The notes under the pieces were generated by a model. It had not been told where the DNA came from. It was given only the letters and a program-made list of their open reading frames with translations, and did no database searches. Source: Chamaea fasciata (lineage: Eukaryota; Chordata; Aves; Passeriformes; Sylviidae). Taken from it: 64,000 bases of DNA. Positions within the stretch are counted from its first letter, which is position 1; each line of letters begins with the position of its first letter. Made by a program: the position numbers and the translations under genes. Of the stretch, positions 36,566 through 49,193 are shown piece after piece. The stretch spans positions 40,728,305 through 40,792,304 of the forward strand of contig JARCOQ010000004.1 of NCBI GenBank assembly GCA_029207755.1, in the 5' to 3' direction.

Positions 36566-37085
36566 TGTAGTAGTTTGAAGGCAAAACAAATGAGAGGCTC
36601 CAAGTCAGAGATACAATTTAATAGGAAAAAAAAAGAAAGAAAGTAAAATAAAATAGATGCAATAATACAAAAGACCACTGACAGAGTCAGAATACAACCT
36701 GAGCGTAGTGATGGAAGCAGTCCAGATGAGGTGGTCTTCCTGAAGCAGTGATCCTGTAGAAAGGTCTGGTAGCTCGGGTCCTCTGGGAATCCAGTGGGTA
36801 AGCGCCGCTCTGGTGTTCAGAGTCTCAGCTTATATCCAGGCTGGAATGCTTGGTTTCTTCCTCTGGGCGGAGCATCTCACAATGGGATGGTGAGTCATGT
36901 GATAAGGCCTGATGGGCCCATTAACAGGAGGTAGTCCAGGAGGGGTTATCTGTGAGCTGTGTAGCAGAGGTGCTGATGGGCCCATTAACAGAAGATAAGC
37001 CAGAGTGGAGGAGGCAGGGAGCACTGCCTCACCTGGTTTCAACAGTTCATGAAGATGGTGATAGAATATACTTCAACCCAGGACA
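36566..37085 (-). repeat. 5' LTR of the provirus, 520 bp
   Basis: Same structure as the 3' LTR, with a TATA-like element at 36829-36838 and ATTAAA at 36617-36622. It is oriented to transcribe leftward, in the same direction as DTWD2. Differences from the partner LTR are single bases near 36581 and 36715, two near 36967-36973, and one extra base near 37055. Confidence 0.95.
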
Positions 37086-37100
37086 CCCACCAATCCAAGG

Positions 37101-37135
37101 AAGAAGAAAAAAAAAGAAAAAAAAGAAAAAAAAAT
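37101..37135. repeat. A-rich (AAAAAG)-like tract
   Basis: An A-rich run with interspersed G lies just outside the right TSD of the provirus. It looks like a pre-existing simple repeat near which the provirus inserted. Confidence 0.7.
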
Positions 37136-40100
37136 CCAACAATACAGCACCAGCATCTTGGGTCTGCCAAGCTTGGTGTGCCTGCACAAAGAGCCTCTCC
37201 ACAGATGACTCTCAGAAACTGTGGCTGACTCCCCCTCTTCTTCTCAGTCTGGTATCTTGGTGTGAGAGAACACAGGTTCTTTAGCACCCCATGTATAATA
37301 AGGGTTCATAATTAATACTGGAGTGAGACAGGGAAACTGAGATTAAAGCACGTCTAACAGGAGCCACTGAATACATTACAGGTGCAGTGAGGGGTTCAAA
37401 CAGCAAATGAAGCTTTGTAAATGAAGTTTATAAATCTCAAGTTAAATTTACCTAAAATATCCCTGCACTGTTGTTTTGTTATTGCTTGTCATTGCTTGTT
37501 ATTTTTTTCTTGATCAAAAAAGGATGGTTACAACTTGCCATTAAGGGTAACATTGCAAAACTCTACCCAGGCAAGAATAAAAACTTCTAACACCAAATTT
37601 CTATGTACCAGCTTATAGGGTTTTTTTAGTTTTAAGTTTAAAAAACACTGACCAAATTTCAATAGAACTGCAATTTCTATCACCATAAAAGCAATAAGTC
37701 TTTTCACGTTTGAAATTTAGGTCTTCTGTGCAACTTCATCATATAGTGCTTCAAACACAGAACCTATTGAAATGCATACTTTATTTTTTTAATAAGAAAA
37801 GCAAGTCTGAATCCTAGTTTGAAACAAGCAGATGAAAAAAGGGAGTTAAATTAAAAGCTCACTTCTGTACCAAATGAAGTCAAGGGAATTCTGTGATTGA
37901 TTTTTAGTGAAAGCAGGTTCAGTGCCCACACATCTTCCAGAAGTTAAAAGAGCTAAGTTCTTACATCTCTCAATCTACACAACAATGCTTTATCCTGACA
38001 CTTCTAGCTATGAATTTAACCTTTATTCCTTTCAAAACTTAAAAAAACCCCCACCCAACTATTAAATGAAGGTCTTGTTATAATTATGGTAAAACATAAC
38101 ACACAACAGAACTCCCTTTCTAAATTATATTTAGCATTAACATAAAAGTAGATAATGTCTATCAGGTGAAATTCCTTTAAAGAATATACACTCCTGTTAA
38201 AAGAAAGATTCTGTCATTTATCTTCAACTGAATGCAAGCAAAAATACAGTTAATGGAGCTTCATATGATGAATAACCTGTACTAGGAAAATTGTTAAATA
38301 TTAAATAGAATCTTAATTAAAGTATTCTAGAATAATCTTCATTTCTGCCATAGATGGTAGAAGAATGGAGTCGTGTTTATACACAAAGAAAACCTCAGTA
38401 CAACTCAACATTATAAAACCATATGAAAAAGTCCATGTGCATACCATGTTCTTTTCAGACTTGCTGAGGCCACTCCACTGTTAGAGCACTTTAAAGGCTA
38501 CACCACGCTCTAGTGTCCTTTTTCTGAATAGCAGCCCTTCAAATACACGGATTCTGATCAAGCATCAATCTTACTAAATAGCAATCTGTCAGTTTCCTGG
38601 TATAATGTAACAAAATGATGTATTTTAAAACACTGTACCTGTTATTTAACAGTAAAAAGTTATTTCTTTAAAATAAGTTGATTTTTACTGAATCCAGAAC
38701 ATTTGTTTTATTCAACCAAGCATTCAATTCATGAAGCCGTTCTAAAGCTTTTTTCAGATACTGGAAGATGCTGCTTTTAAGGTAAACAATCAATTCAGCA
38801 CAAGTGCTTTTTAAATGCTTAATACAGCAGTCACCACATCAAATCTCAGAACCACACTGATTTTTAACACTCAAGGTGCTTTGCCGGCTTCATATCCCTG
38901 GAAAAAAATACCCCACAATAATACTTTCTTTCAAATAAGAAAGTTAAAGGTCCACTGCATAGATTAAACTTCCTTGTGTATCTTGGAAACACTAGTTTTA
39001 TTACGGATATATTTAGCAAGCATGCTTATAAAAGTTAACAAAAAACAAGGTTAGACTGCACTTGAGTACCTCAGTAAGAGATTAACAGGAATAAGAAGGA
39101 TCACAACAGTTAACAGTTAATTTTGCACTAATAAATTAGTGCAAATTTGCATTATGGCTTGGTCTAAGAGGCCACTAGTATGAACTGAAACAGCGCAGCA
39201 GTACAAAGCTATGAACAGATTCATAAAATAATTCAGAATTGGACAGCTTTCGACTCAAAGCATGCATAATTTCAAAGGCCTTGAGCCAACTGATCTTAGC
39301 ATACCAGAGACTCACGAGGCAACCAGCTCTAGCATGCAACCACTCTCAAAAAGTGTAATCCGTTTTTAGTGAAGCTGAAACACAGCTACACTCTGATTGA
39401 AACAAACAGGACAGGGCCTCTTCTCCCACCAGGGGATGCTACTGGCCCACGCTTATCCTGCTGCTCACGTCTGCTGCAGAGTAGTTCCCTTGCAGGCCAG
39501 TATGCAGGCTGACAGTGATACTGGGGCTTGTTTAGCCTGGGCACTGAGCTCTGAATGTGTGAATTTTGTTCCTCATGACTAGAAAGCCGTCAGTGTCTCT
39601 CTGAATAGCAGCTCTAACCTCCTGCAGTACAGCCATTGCCCCCTCCACCTGGCTGTCACCAAGGAAGCTGGCTGTGCATGCCTTCCACCCCACCTGCCCG
39701 GGCGCTGGAAGCATGTTCAACAGCTCTGCCCACAGCGTAAACCCCCACATAGACCTCTCCTACTTTAAACTGTCGACTGCTTGAGCTCAACAGCCCAGAA
39801 GGCTCTTTTTATTTTGTTTATTTTGTAGACCCATTCCCTAGCATGTATCTTCCCAGCTTGACTTTTGTAGAAAGCTCTCAAACACTCCCTTGATATTCTT
39901 AAACTCAGACAAACTAACTACCCCTTACTCCAGAACCAGAACCTGTAGCCATGGTTAGATATTGCTAAATCCATTAACCAGTCTGCCGAAGAACATGGGC
40001 ATGCTGCTCTTCCATTTGTCCCCTACCTGCATTTGTTTTAGTGGTACATGACTTCAGTAGTCCTCTCATAGTGCCCTTACTAAATTTCTCCTCGACCCCT

Positions 40101-40752
40101 CTCCCAATAGTTACAAAATCTGCATTTGCCAATGTGAACAGAATACAAAATGAAAGCAGTGGCTCAGAACAGAATTATATTTAGCATAATCAACTTTATT
40201 AATAGAGTTTGACAGATTACATCCACTGTACTGTTATAAACACTAAAGACATTATTGAAGCAGTTTTTAAGACTTAAGCACAAAACCCATGACAAGCTCC
40301 AAGATATTTGGGTGCCCAGACATCTTTAAACCTACTTGAGTTTAAAGCATATATTCACCAGCATGCCTGTTTGTTTTGTAAGGCATGAAGCAGCTTTAGG
40401 TGTAAGTAGGCTTGTTGAACACTAGGGGTTATTTTTTAACCAAGTTGTACATGACATATTCTAAAAGGCACTTAAGATCAACTTAATACACTGTACTAGC
40501 TGCCTGCTTTTCATGCATTAGGGTTTTTAAAAGAATTTTAGAAGAACTTCTCAAGGAGAATTTGACTTGGGTCACCAGAAGAAGCAACACAATTGGAACT
40601 CATTGATCTTTATCTGGTATTTTAAAGAAGAAATTTCTGTGCTTGCTAACAGCTGGCCTGGAGGACTCACAGTTAAAAACAATCATATTTTTTAACTGAA
40701 ATATAACTAATTATATACCTGCCTCAATTATATAACTCCACCAATCTAGGCC
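37136..40752. other. DTWD2 intron 1, unassigned
   Basis: AT-rich intronic DNA. The region around 39400-39760 is GC-richer, with ORFs of 61 and 72 codons on opposite strands that I cannot identify. No exon, RNA gene or confident repeat is seen. Confidence 0.5.
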
Positions 40753-40945
40753 ATTGTGGAGCAGGTCTAGGCCACTGGGGATACAGGCAGCTCTTGGCCA
40801 GATAGCCAGGTGGCAACTAATTAAGACAATTAGGAGTAACCACACGGACTTTCCAAACAATATAAGGAGAACAGCACTCAATAAAAGTTGGCTATTGCTG
40901 CATGAACACAGACTGTTGTGTTGTCGTATCCACCACTACTGCAGC
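40753..40945 (+). mobile_element. Possible short LTR
   Basis: The stretch starts TGTGGAGCAGGTCTAGGCC. It has a TATA-like AATATAAGG near 40859, a CAATAAAAG poly(A) signal near 40881, a GT-rich stretch (TGTTGTGTTGTCG) and ends near CTACTGCA. This is the spacing of a U3-R-U5 unit. I found no matching TSD and the ends are uncertain, so this is tentative. Confidence 0.4.
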
Positions 40946-41097
40946 AAATTTGCTTTTGGAAAGTACAGTTAAGAAGCCCTTCTACTAAAGACAAAAATTT
41001 AAACTCTAATGATTTTACAGCCTCACATCTTCATTTGTTGAAAATTCTAACAAAGAGAATTTCTAAAGTTTCTAACCAACAATTCTAATAAACCAAA

Positions 41098-41120
41098 GGG
41101 GGGGAGGGTGGGGGGCAAGG
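41098..41120 (+). other. G-quadruplex-prone G-rich run
   Basis: Seven G, then AGGGT, six G, CAAGG: four or more G-runs within about 23 bases on the plus strand. A second pure run of 14 G lies at 41979-41992. Confidence 0.7.
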
Positions 41121-42079
41121 TGGCTTATTCCTAAATTGCTTAAGTGTAATACAGAATTCAAAAAAAAAAAAAAAAGAAAAAACAGGAAAAATAAGTTCCA
41201 TACATTATAAAACTGAATTGGATCACTGCTGTTGTTTCATACACATAGCAAACCATAAGAACATCTAAATCACTTGTTTTTAGATAATCCTTTTTTACAA
41301 AGTACATTTTTTACAAAATACCACTGTCTTGGTTTACCATTTTACAGCTGTTAAGAACATAACCCATTGTTAACAAAACTAGCCTTATCTCTAATTAACT
41401 TTTCTGGCAGCAGATTTCCTCAGACTGTCTGGCATCCTCAATTAATCCATAAACTCTAGGTGCTTTTTAGATAAGGAGCATTTTCTTACCACTATCTGAC
41501 ATAAGCATTAAAATATAGAATTCCTGAATATTTCATATTCATTCCAATTAAACCCACTTATTCTCTCCCTAGTGTACAATTCGTCTAGTTTCAATTTCAT
41601 TAAACTGGACTTCTGGAACAAATAGAAATGCTGAAGTGCTACACAGAAATACAGGCAAGAATGCCAATTCCATGACACCATAAGAAAATAAAAGTATTTT
41701 ATAATAAATATTGTAGAGTTGTATAAGCTGATATTGTCAATTCACACAAAAGTATGCATTAAAAGGTGCTTCTTCCAAATGTAGGATGCATGCATACTCA
41801 ATTTTACTTAATATTTCTGGCCTTTTGGACAACAGTTGATTGATTGCTTTAAAAAAAGGGAAAAAAAAAAGAAGGGAAAAACACTCAGAAAATTGTATTA
41901 TGAATTATTAATATTTAAAAACTAAGGAAAACATGTAGAAAGAAATAAAGATAAGCCACTGTAAGTGCAGAGTGGAGCGGGGGGGGGGGGGGAATGTAGT
42001 GTTAGGTTTGTTTATTTTTTACTTATAGACTTTTTCCCCGTAAATTGCTAGGAAACTAACTACTGGGGCTTATCAGTGC

Positions 42080-42852
42080 TTAAGAAAAACAAAGTGGCCA
42101 AAGGAGAGGAGTGCAGCACCTGCTACACCTTCTTTTGGTCTCTGGGAGTGTCTCTCGGAGGGGGAGGATATGGCGAGTTTTGGGGGCAAGTAAAGGACGG
42201 AGCTGGGGCAGCTGCGCTCTCTCGCTCTCGGCATTGGAAAAAAGAAGGACGGACAAGCTGTTGTTTACTGAGGGGAGAATTCACAGTCACCACCAAAGTC
42301 CAGTCCTACTTACGGATCTACCACCATCTGCTCGTGTGTCCAAGAATTCTGAGCTCGCCTTCCCCTGCCACGCAGAAGCCGCACCGTTGTTTCTAGGGCA
42401 CTGCTCTGGGTGGTTTTGCTACACTGTAGCCCCGCACCACCCGCCCTGTCGGGACCTCCCGCAGTTCCAGCTACCACCGTGATGCTTCTGATACATCTCA
42501 TCCACCAGCCCTGCCGTTCCAGCTTGGAACACTGCAGAGGTCCTGCAGGGGCACCGAGATCAGACTGCCCCAGGGTTATGTGAAGCAAAGCCTCTCCTGC
42601 ATCCCCTCCCGTCCCGGCCGAGAAGGCTGCCACGAGGTTCCTGGTTCTGTTTGTTGTTAATGCCGCAGCTATTGTTTTGTTTGCCTTGTTATACAATACT
42701 AGTAAAGAACTGTTATTCCTAACCCCATACCTTTGCCTGAGAGCCCCCTTAATTTCAAAATTATAATAATTCGGAGGGAGAGGGTTTATGTTCTCCATCC
42801 CAAGGGAGGCTCCGGCTCTCCTCAGCAGACACCTGTCTTTCACACTAAGATA
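42080..42852 (-). mobile_element. Avian ERV LTR-like unit, minus orientation
   Basis: On the minus strand the unit begins near 42852 with TATCTTAGTGTGAAAGACAGG, a diverged form of a common avian LTR start (TGTCTTGG...). It continues with 'ggctctcaggcaaaggtatg', 'gggttaggaataacagttct' and 'ttactagtattgtataacaa'. It contains a 177-codon minus-strand ORF (42310-42843) in LTR sense. The left boundary near 42080 is approximate and no TSD was found. It is GC-rich compared with its surroundings. Confidence 0.6.
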
Positions 42853-45800
42853 GTAAGTATTTGACTATTCACTAGGAAAAAAAAAAAAAAAAAATCATGT
42901 TAACTTTACAACACAGATGACTTACTACTACTTTGTGCCAGACGAGCCATAGGACTCATTTGATCCATTTTCTTTACATGTTCATGGGAAAACAAAAATT
43001 AAGTACTGAAAGGACACATTCCCCTTCATATAACTAATACAGCTAGACATTTCCATGAAACTAAATTTGAGATTAAATAAAAATCATATGTTAGAGACAG
43101 TTTGCAGTCTTCCATATTGACATGCTAAGTAGATTTAGGAACTGAGTACAAGAATTTCAAAAGAAATTTGTACCATAAAGCATAGACATAATTGATGTAA
43201 CTCAGAAATCGTATGTAGAAAGATGAAGGAAAAAAAAAATCTCTTGACTATGTCTTACAAGCCAAAAGAGGAATGCTTCTAGTAACAACACAGACAACTA
43301 GCAGGCTGACAGATCCAGGAGTCTGAACTGGGATTATTTATTCCAAGCAAAAGCATTACAGACTTTAATGAAAAACATTTCAGCAGAGCTCGTGAAGCAA
43401 AAGTACAAGTCCAGTAAAGCTATAAAACTGCTCAGTGAAATCTAAATGCAGTTCTCAGAACAATATTTTACTTTAAAAAAATGAGAAAGGGACACCCAAG
43501 TGCATTGTAAGGGATGGGAGATCAGGTGGTGGAATGACATGCAGTCATTAAAAGGAATAGAAAAGACTCCAACAAATCTGTCAGGAAAGGAAAAACAAAC
43601 AAAAAAATCATAAATGAAAGACATCAGAAAAAATCAGGTAGAAGAAGTCAGATGACCCTGATAAGTCATTCTCAGACTACTCAGGAAAAAAAAAAAAAAA
43701 GGAATTTTAAGAAATTCTAGGCATACTGTTTCAACAAATGAAGAAGGTTGGATGCATCTGAAATGACAGTAAAGGTTTTTTAAAAACAAAACTCAAAATT
43801 GAAGGAAAACGTTAAAAATAAAAAAAAAAACAACCCAGGTGACTGAAAATAATCTAGTGAATTAAGACCAATTAGTCACAGGATGCTCAGACAAGCTCTA
43901 GAGTAGTTTACACAATAAAAATCTCAGGGATATGTCAGGGTTGGCTCTCCTCAAACGAGACAGCATTGCAGCTGAAATTGACCTAAGTCGTAAGGCCCAG
44001 AAATTACATGAAAAATACTGGATTTGCTGTACATAAACCAACTCTTACTTGGGTATATGGATAACAGTCTTCAGCTACTTTTGTAACCCCCACAGAATGG
44101 AAAGCAAAATTCATCTTTTTTTAGGTTTTAGCTATGTGCTATGTTTACAAAAATCAAAAGCAAATCTACAAAAATAACCATTGGTATTTTCAGTATTCCT
44201 TACAATTAAACTGGGAAGGCTTGATCAATGCTGAAATATTTTTGACCTCTTTTACAATATACTACCATTCCCAAGGAAAAAGTGTACTTGGTGCAATTAC
44301 AGAATACAAGCCAATCAAAGGTACTACACTGTTTTAATTAACAAGATTATTCTCTGCAGCAGTTCTTGTCTTCACATGTGCTCCTATTAGCCTATAGTTA
44401 TCCACAGCCATCCTGACATATTCTTTTTCCTTTTTTTAATGCCAAGAGATCAAAAAAGCATGTTAACCAAGTCAGCTGAGGCCCAAAAGAAGCAGCCTAA
44501 AAAGGTCACTACTCATTAATCTGATCACAATATGGCAGGAAATAAATAAATGCCCTTGAAATTTAGTGCAGCAGAAATAAGTAACAGTGAAGTTACAAAA
44601 TCTTTAATTCACCAACAGCTCTGGCTCCACTCATTATTGGTGATATGGACCAAAGAAACAGCAGCATGAGTTACTGCATATACAGCAACTGCTAAACACA
44701 GAAAAATTAAACATTTTTGTTTATTTTTAAATAAGAAAAATAAACAATAAAAATAAACATACATTTAGCTTGATTATTTATAATTCTAGCCAATAGAAGA
44801 TACAGAATTTAGTGAGCAAACTACAATCATTTAAAGCAACATTACCAGAAGCATGTTAAGATTATAAAAGGCACTGAACTTCCAATCTAATACTTGATAA
44901 TTTTTCCATTTACCTTTAGCTATTCTTCTTAAAATGTGGTACAGATTATATATATTGTAGTTGATCAATTTCAAACAAGTTATATCTTACTCTGTAGCTG
45001 GTAAATTCTGCATCTTTTTTACTATCAAGGACGCAATTTCAAGACATCCCTCTTAACATTCCTCAAATCTCCTTGAGCATCTTCTATTGAAAATAAATAA
45101 AAAACTTAAAAGACATTTGTGCCTATCAAGCAAAAAGGATAATTCTTGAGTGGAAGAGACTTTAAGTTTGTACACTCTTGCTTTTCACATCCCCAGCCCT
45201 ACATAAAATTTCTTAGCCTCTTCAGAAGAGCTGATGTATTACAGCATAAATACCTCCGCTTCTCCAGGGCCAGGAAAGTCAACACAACCACTTAATGCTG
45301 AAATAAATTTTCAGTTTGTAAAATAACTTTCAGCCGTTGCAAAAATAGGCACTTATTGTTAAAATATTCTGCTTTCTGCTGTAAAACCATTCAGAAATGT
45401 TCTTAATGTGTTCAAGCATAAAATTCATAACAATAATTTGTTCTGTGGTCTTGCAGCTGGATTCTCTGCTGGCCAGTGAAGTACTACCAACTTCAAGACT
45501 GGGGGCAAAAGGCCACTAGCACCCTCCTGCTTAAGAACTTACCTTCTAGCATTCTGAGTGCAGTGCTTCTGATCTCTCTATGTGAACACACATTTCCCAA
45601 GATGGCTAAGAAAGCATAAACCAGGAAACAAAAAATATGGTCACGGTAACAGAGTCCTTCTTGCTACAGGGTTGACAAAGCCCCGGAGAAACGTCAGACA
45701 CCTGACTGACATGCAGGTCTCTCTTACCTTCTCAGCTGCTTAAATACCTACACTTATGGAAACAGAAATAGATCTACACGTCTACCCTTATGTATTCCCT

Positions 45801-46689
45801 ATTTATATAAAAATCTCTGAATGTTAGGAATAAACATTTACATTATATTCACAGTAAGGAGATAGGAAATCTTTGACAAATAACTTCTGCCTATTTTTTG
45901 ACAAAATACAACCTATAGGTGAGAAGGTCTCAAATATTTTATCAGGCTTTTCTGTGTTAAAATTACCTTACAAAAGCCTCATTCCAGTTAAGGCAATTAT
46001 GTTCCCCCAATCCAGACGACACTTTGGAAAACTTATGCAAGTAATTACTGGGTCGACACAAGGATACAACAGAATTGCAAAGGCACCATGTTTTTTGAAA
46101 AGTAATAAATGAAAAAGTTACAAGAAAGAAAATTCAGTTCCACAGCCAAAAATCTATTAAGAGATAAGTAATTTCTGATTCCATCAACTATACGGCAACA
46201 CAATAAACAGCTTACCCGCTCTTCTATTAAAAGCAACAGCTGAAGACAACCCCTTTAAAAAACCTAGTTCCTCCCTCCAGCAGTTCCCTTCTAGGTAATC
46301 CCCTCTTCCCTAGCCTCAGGCTGGAGTTGTGCCACTAACAAGATCCTTCTAAAAAAATCTAAAAGCAAATATAAGACTTAATTTCATCAACATAATCACT
46401 TTTCACACATGCTCTGTTAGACACGTCTGCAAAATACTACTACTTACCAAAACTTTTTTCTCAGCAAACACTGAAGTCGCAGACACTCTAGAGATAGCCA
46501 TCTAAACTACACTATGTAGCATCTTCATAACATAACCTTTGACTGTAAGTAAGAACTGGACGGCCAGATTCATGTTAAAGAAAGATTACGATCTCTAGTG
46601 TTTTCTGCCTCATCTCAGAACTAAATTTTACTACCAGGTACTTGTGCTCTTCTGACAGACCTCCTATTTGCCATTGTCTCTTTACTATC
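42853..46689. other. DTWD2 intron 1, AT-rich, nothing seen
   Basis: Contains homopolymer A runs (near 42875 and 43686) but no repeat family, exon or RNA gene that I can support. Confidence 0.55.
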
Positions 46690-47509
46690 TGTGGTGGGTT
46701 GACCCTGGATAGGTGCCACATGCCCACCAAAGCCTCTAGCACTTCCCTCCTAGCTGAACAGGGGGAGAAAATATAATGAAAGGCTCATGGGATGAGACAA
46801 GGACAGGGAGAGATTATTCACCAACTACCACAGCAGGCAAAAACCCAATTTAGGGAAATGGGTTTAATTAATTGTTAATCAGAGTAAAAAAACAAGAACA
46901 AAACACAATTCCTAAAAACACCTTCCCCGCACCGGTCCTTTCTTCCCAGGCTCAACTTCACTCTCAGTTTCTCTACCCACTCTTCCCCAGCAGTGTTGTC
47001 AGTTCATCACACACTGTCTGTTACTCCCTTCTCTGCAAGGGAATTACTTCTCACAGTTCTCCCCTGATCCAGTGTCCCTTCCCACAGGAGACAGTCCTCC
47101 ATGAAATTCTCCAACATAACTCCTTCCCCTGCCTGCAGTTCTTCATGAACTGGAACCAGTGTGGGTTCCTTCCACAGAGTCTCAAGTCCTGCCAACAAAC
47201 CCACTCCCATGCACGTTCCTTGCCCTACAGGTCCACAGGTCCTGCCAGGAGTCTACTCCAGCCATGCTTCTCACAGGACCACGGGTTCCTTTAGGCATCC
47301 ACCTGCTCTGGTGTGGGGCTCTCCAAGAGCTGCAGATGGAGTTCTGCTCCAACACGGATCTCCATGGGCTGTGCGTGGACAGCCTGCCTCACAGTGGTCT
47401 TCACCATGATCTGCAAGGTAACCACAGTGGTGCCGACACCATCACTCAGCCTTGCCACGCAGTGGATCCTTCTTGGAGCATTCTTGCATGCTAAGGGGGC
47501 TGGCTGACA
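46690..47509 (-). mobile_element. Solo ERV LTR, 820 bp, minus orientation
   Basis: The plus strand begins TGTGGTGGGTTGACCCTGGA, a frequent avian LTR terminus, and ends GGCTGGCTGACA. The flanks CTATC (46685-46689) and CTATT (47510-47514) are a 5-bp TSD with one mismatch. Orientation is inferred from family resemblance, not from a clear poly(A) signal. The ORFs on the plus strand here (up to 140 codons) are repeat-derived. Confidence 0.72.
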
Positions 47510-47559
47510 CTATTACAACCAGCTATTATTTTGATGATCTCCAGATAACAAGAGAGGTT

Positions 47560-49193
47560 GCTGAAAGGTGACATTTGCTTTCTTTCAAATGTCACTCCTC
47601 TCTGCAAGAATGTCCAGGAAAGTACAGGTCAGTCAACCTTAAATCAACCCCTGAGAAGACAGTAGAGAAAATCCTCATGGAAACCATTTCTAAACAAACA
47701 AACAAAAAAAGGGTATTGAGAGTAGTCAGATGGAACTATAAAGGGAAAATCCCATTTGATCAACTTGATGGCCCTCCACAGTGAGGTGCCTACCTTGGTG
47801 GATGAAAGCACTGGATGTCCAACTCAGCTTCGATATTCTTCTGACAGTGCCTCACCCTCCTACATAAGCTGATAAAGTACCACCTGGAAAAACTGACAGT
47901 GACAAGAACTGGCTCAACAGCCAGGTGCTGAGGGCATGACCAGTGGGATAAAATCCAGCTGAAGGAAAGTTGCTAGTGGAGTACTCCACACATTGATACT
48001 GGCTAATGCCATTTAACCTCTTCATCATTGACCTGTATGCTGGACAGAGCACATCCTAATAAGCTCACAGCTTACAGGAGTGACTAGCACATGGCAGCGT
48101 GGCCATTCAAAGGTCTCACTGATGACAAATGAGCCCTTTCAAGAAAAAGTTCAGAAAAAAATGTAGACAGTTACCATGGCTATCACAAAGGAAGCTGGAC
48201 TTATTTCAGCACAAAGGGGACTGGAGAGTGGCCTTTACTTTAGATAAACTGCTCTGTGGATCAACTGTTTGTGTAAGCAGCCTCCACTAAAAAAATCAAT
48301 AGAGACTACTTCATCTTCCTGACCCAGCCAGACCAGCATGGAAAAAGTACTTACAGGGCTTAGCATAGTACAAAAGCTAAACAAACACAAAATTAACTTC
48401 AAAAAGAGTGGTGGGTTTGAGCTGGGTTCAACCCACACATTCCCGTATAGCAACATAACGATGGACAGTGCACATCCAGAAGAACCCTATCTGGGAACAT
48501 TGACCTCTGGCAGGACAGATCTTTACAGGCTAGAGAAATGGGCTGGAAGGAACCTCATGAAGTTTCAGCACAGGTAAATGCAAAGTCCTGTATGAGAGGA
48601 AGAGCAGCCACAGGCACCAGTACATCCTTTGGAACCAAAGACCTAGCTAGCTCTGTAGAGAAGGAACTGGCAAAGAGGCTAATCATGAGTCAAAAAACTG
48701 ACCTTGCCCTTGACACAAAGGCCATCAACTGCAAACTGGCCTGCATTTAACACCACTGCCTGGAGGTCAAGAGAGCTGATCTGGAGGTCAAGAGAGCTGA
48801 TCCTTCCTCTCTACTCAGCACTACTAAGGACATGTCTGGAGTGTTGGGTTCAAATCTGGGCTTGCCAGAACATAACAAAATCACTGGAGTAGGTCTGGCA
48901 CACAGCTAAAGATGACTAGAGGACTGGAGCTTTCTGTATGAGAAGAGGCTGAGAACTAGGACTATGTCCTGGAAAAGAGAAGGCTAAGGAGGGTGTTATC
49001 CCTGTGTATAAATGACTGATGGGAGGGAAAGAAGATGAAGCCAGGCTCTTCTCAACAGCACCCACCATCAGGGCAAGAGGCACAACACACAAGTAAACGA
49101 TGAAACTCCATCTGAACATAGATGGAGTCAAACACTAAGAAATTCCCAGAGTGGTCGTGGAGTCTCCATCCTCGGAGATATTCAAAACCCAGC
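47560..49193 (+). repeat. CR1 LINE, RT-coding and 3' part, sense, interrupted
   Basis: Near 47620 a frame encodes KYRSVNLKSTPEKTVEKIL, clearly derived from the CR1 reverse transcriptase motif region. Further on, 'aacctcttcatcattgacct' (about 48015) and 'gagaaatgggctggaaggaa' (about 48531) are CR1 phrases in sense order. The copy is full of stops. It contains a direct 21-bp duplication (48760-48780 and 48781-48801). An LTR at 49194-49665 interrupts it, and its 3' tip resumes at 49672. Confidence 0.85.

Larger units (their letters stand above)
30898..37085 (-). mobile_element. Complete ERVL-like provirus, 6.2 kb, in DTWD2 intron 1
   Basis: The element consists, 5' to 3' on the minus strand, of an LTR (36566-37085), a primer binding site, a hydrophobic leader ORF, gag, a broken pol (protease, RT, RNase H, integrase), a purine tract and an LTR (30898-31416). 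Perfect 5-bp repeats CCCAC (30893-30897 and 37086-37090) flank it. Residues in pol, such as IESDNGTHFK and YHVPYHAPA, are those of avian ERVL (class III) integrases. There is no env, as usual in ERVL. I also saw no dUTPase, which mammalian ERVL copies carry. It has the same orientation as DTWD2. Confidence 0.95.

Noticed and set aside
41328..41400. TGTCTTGGTTTACC, resembling an LTR start
   Set aside because: No matching internal sequence or CA terminus with a TSD follows. The match is too short.
46872..47294. 140-codon plus-strand ORF
   Set aside because: It lies entirely inside the LTR at 46690-47509, against its orientation, with low-information Ser/Pro/Cys composition.
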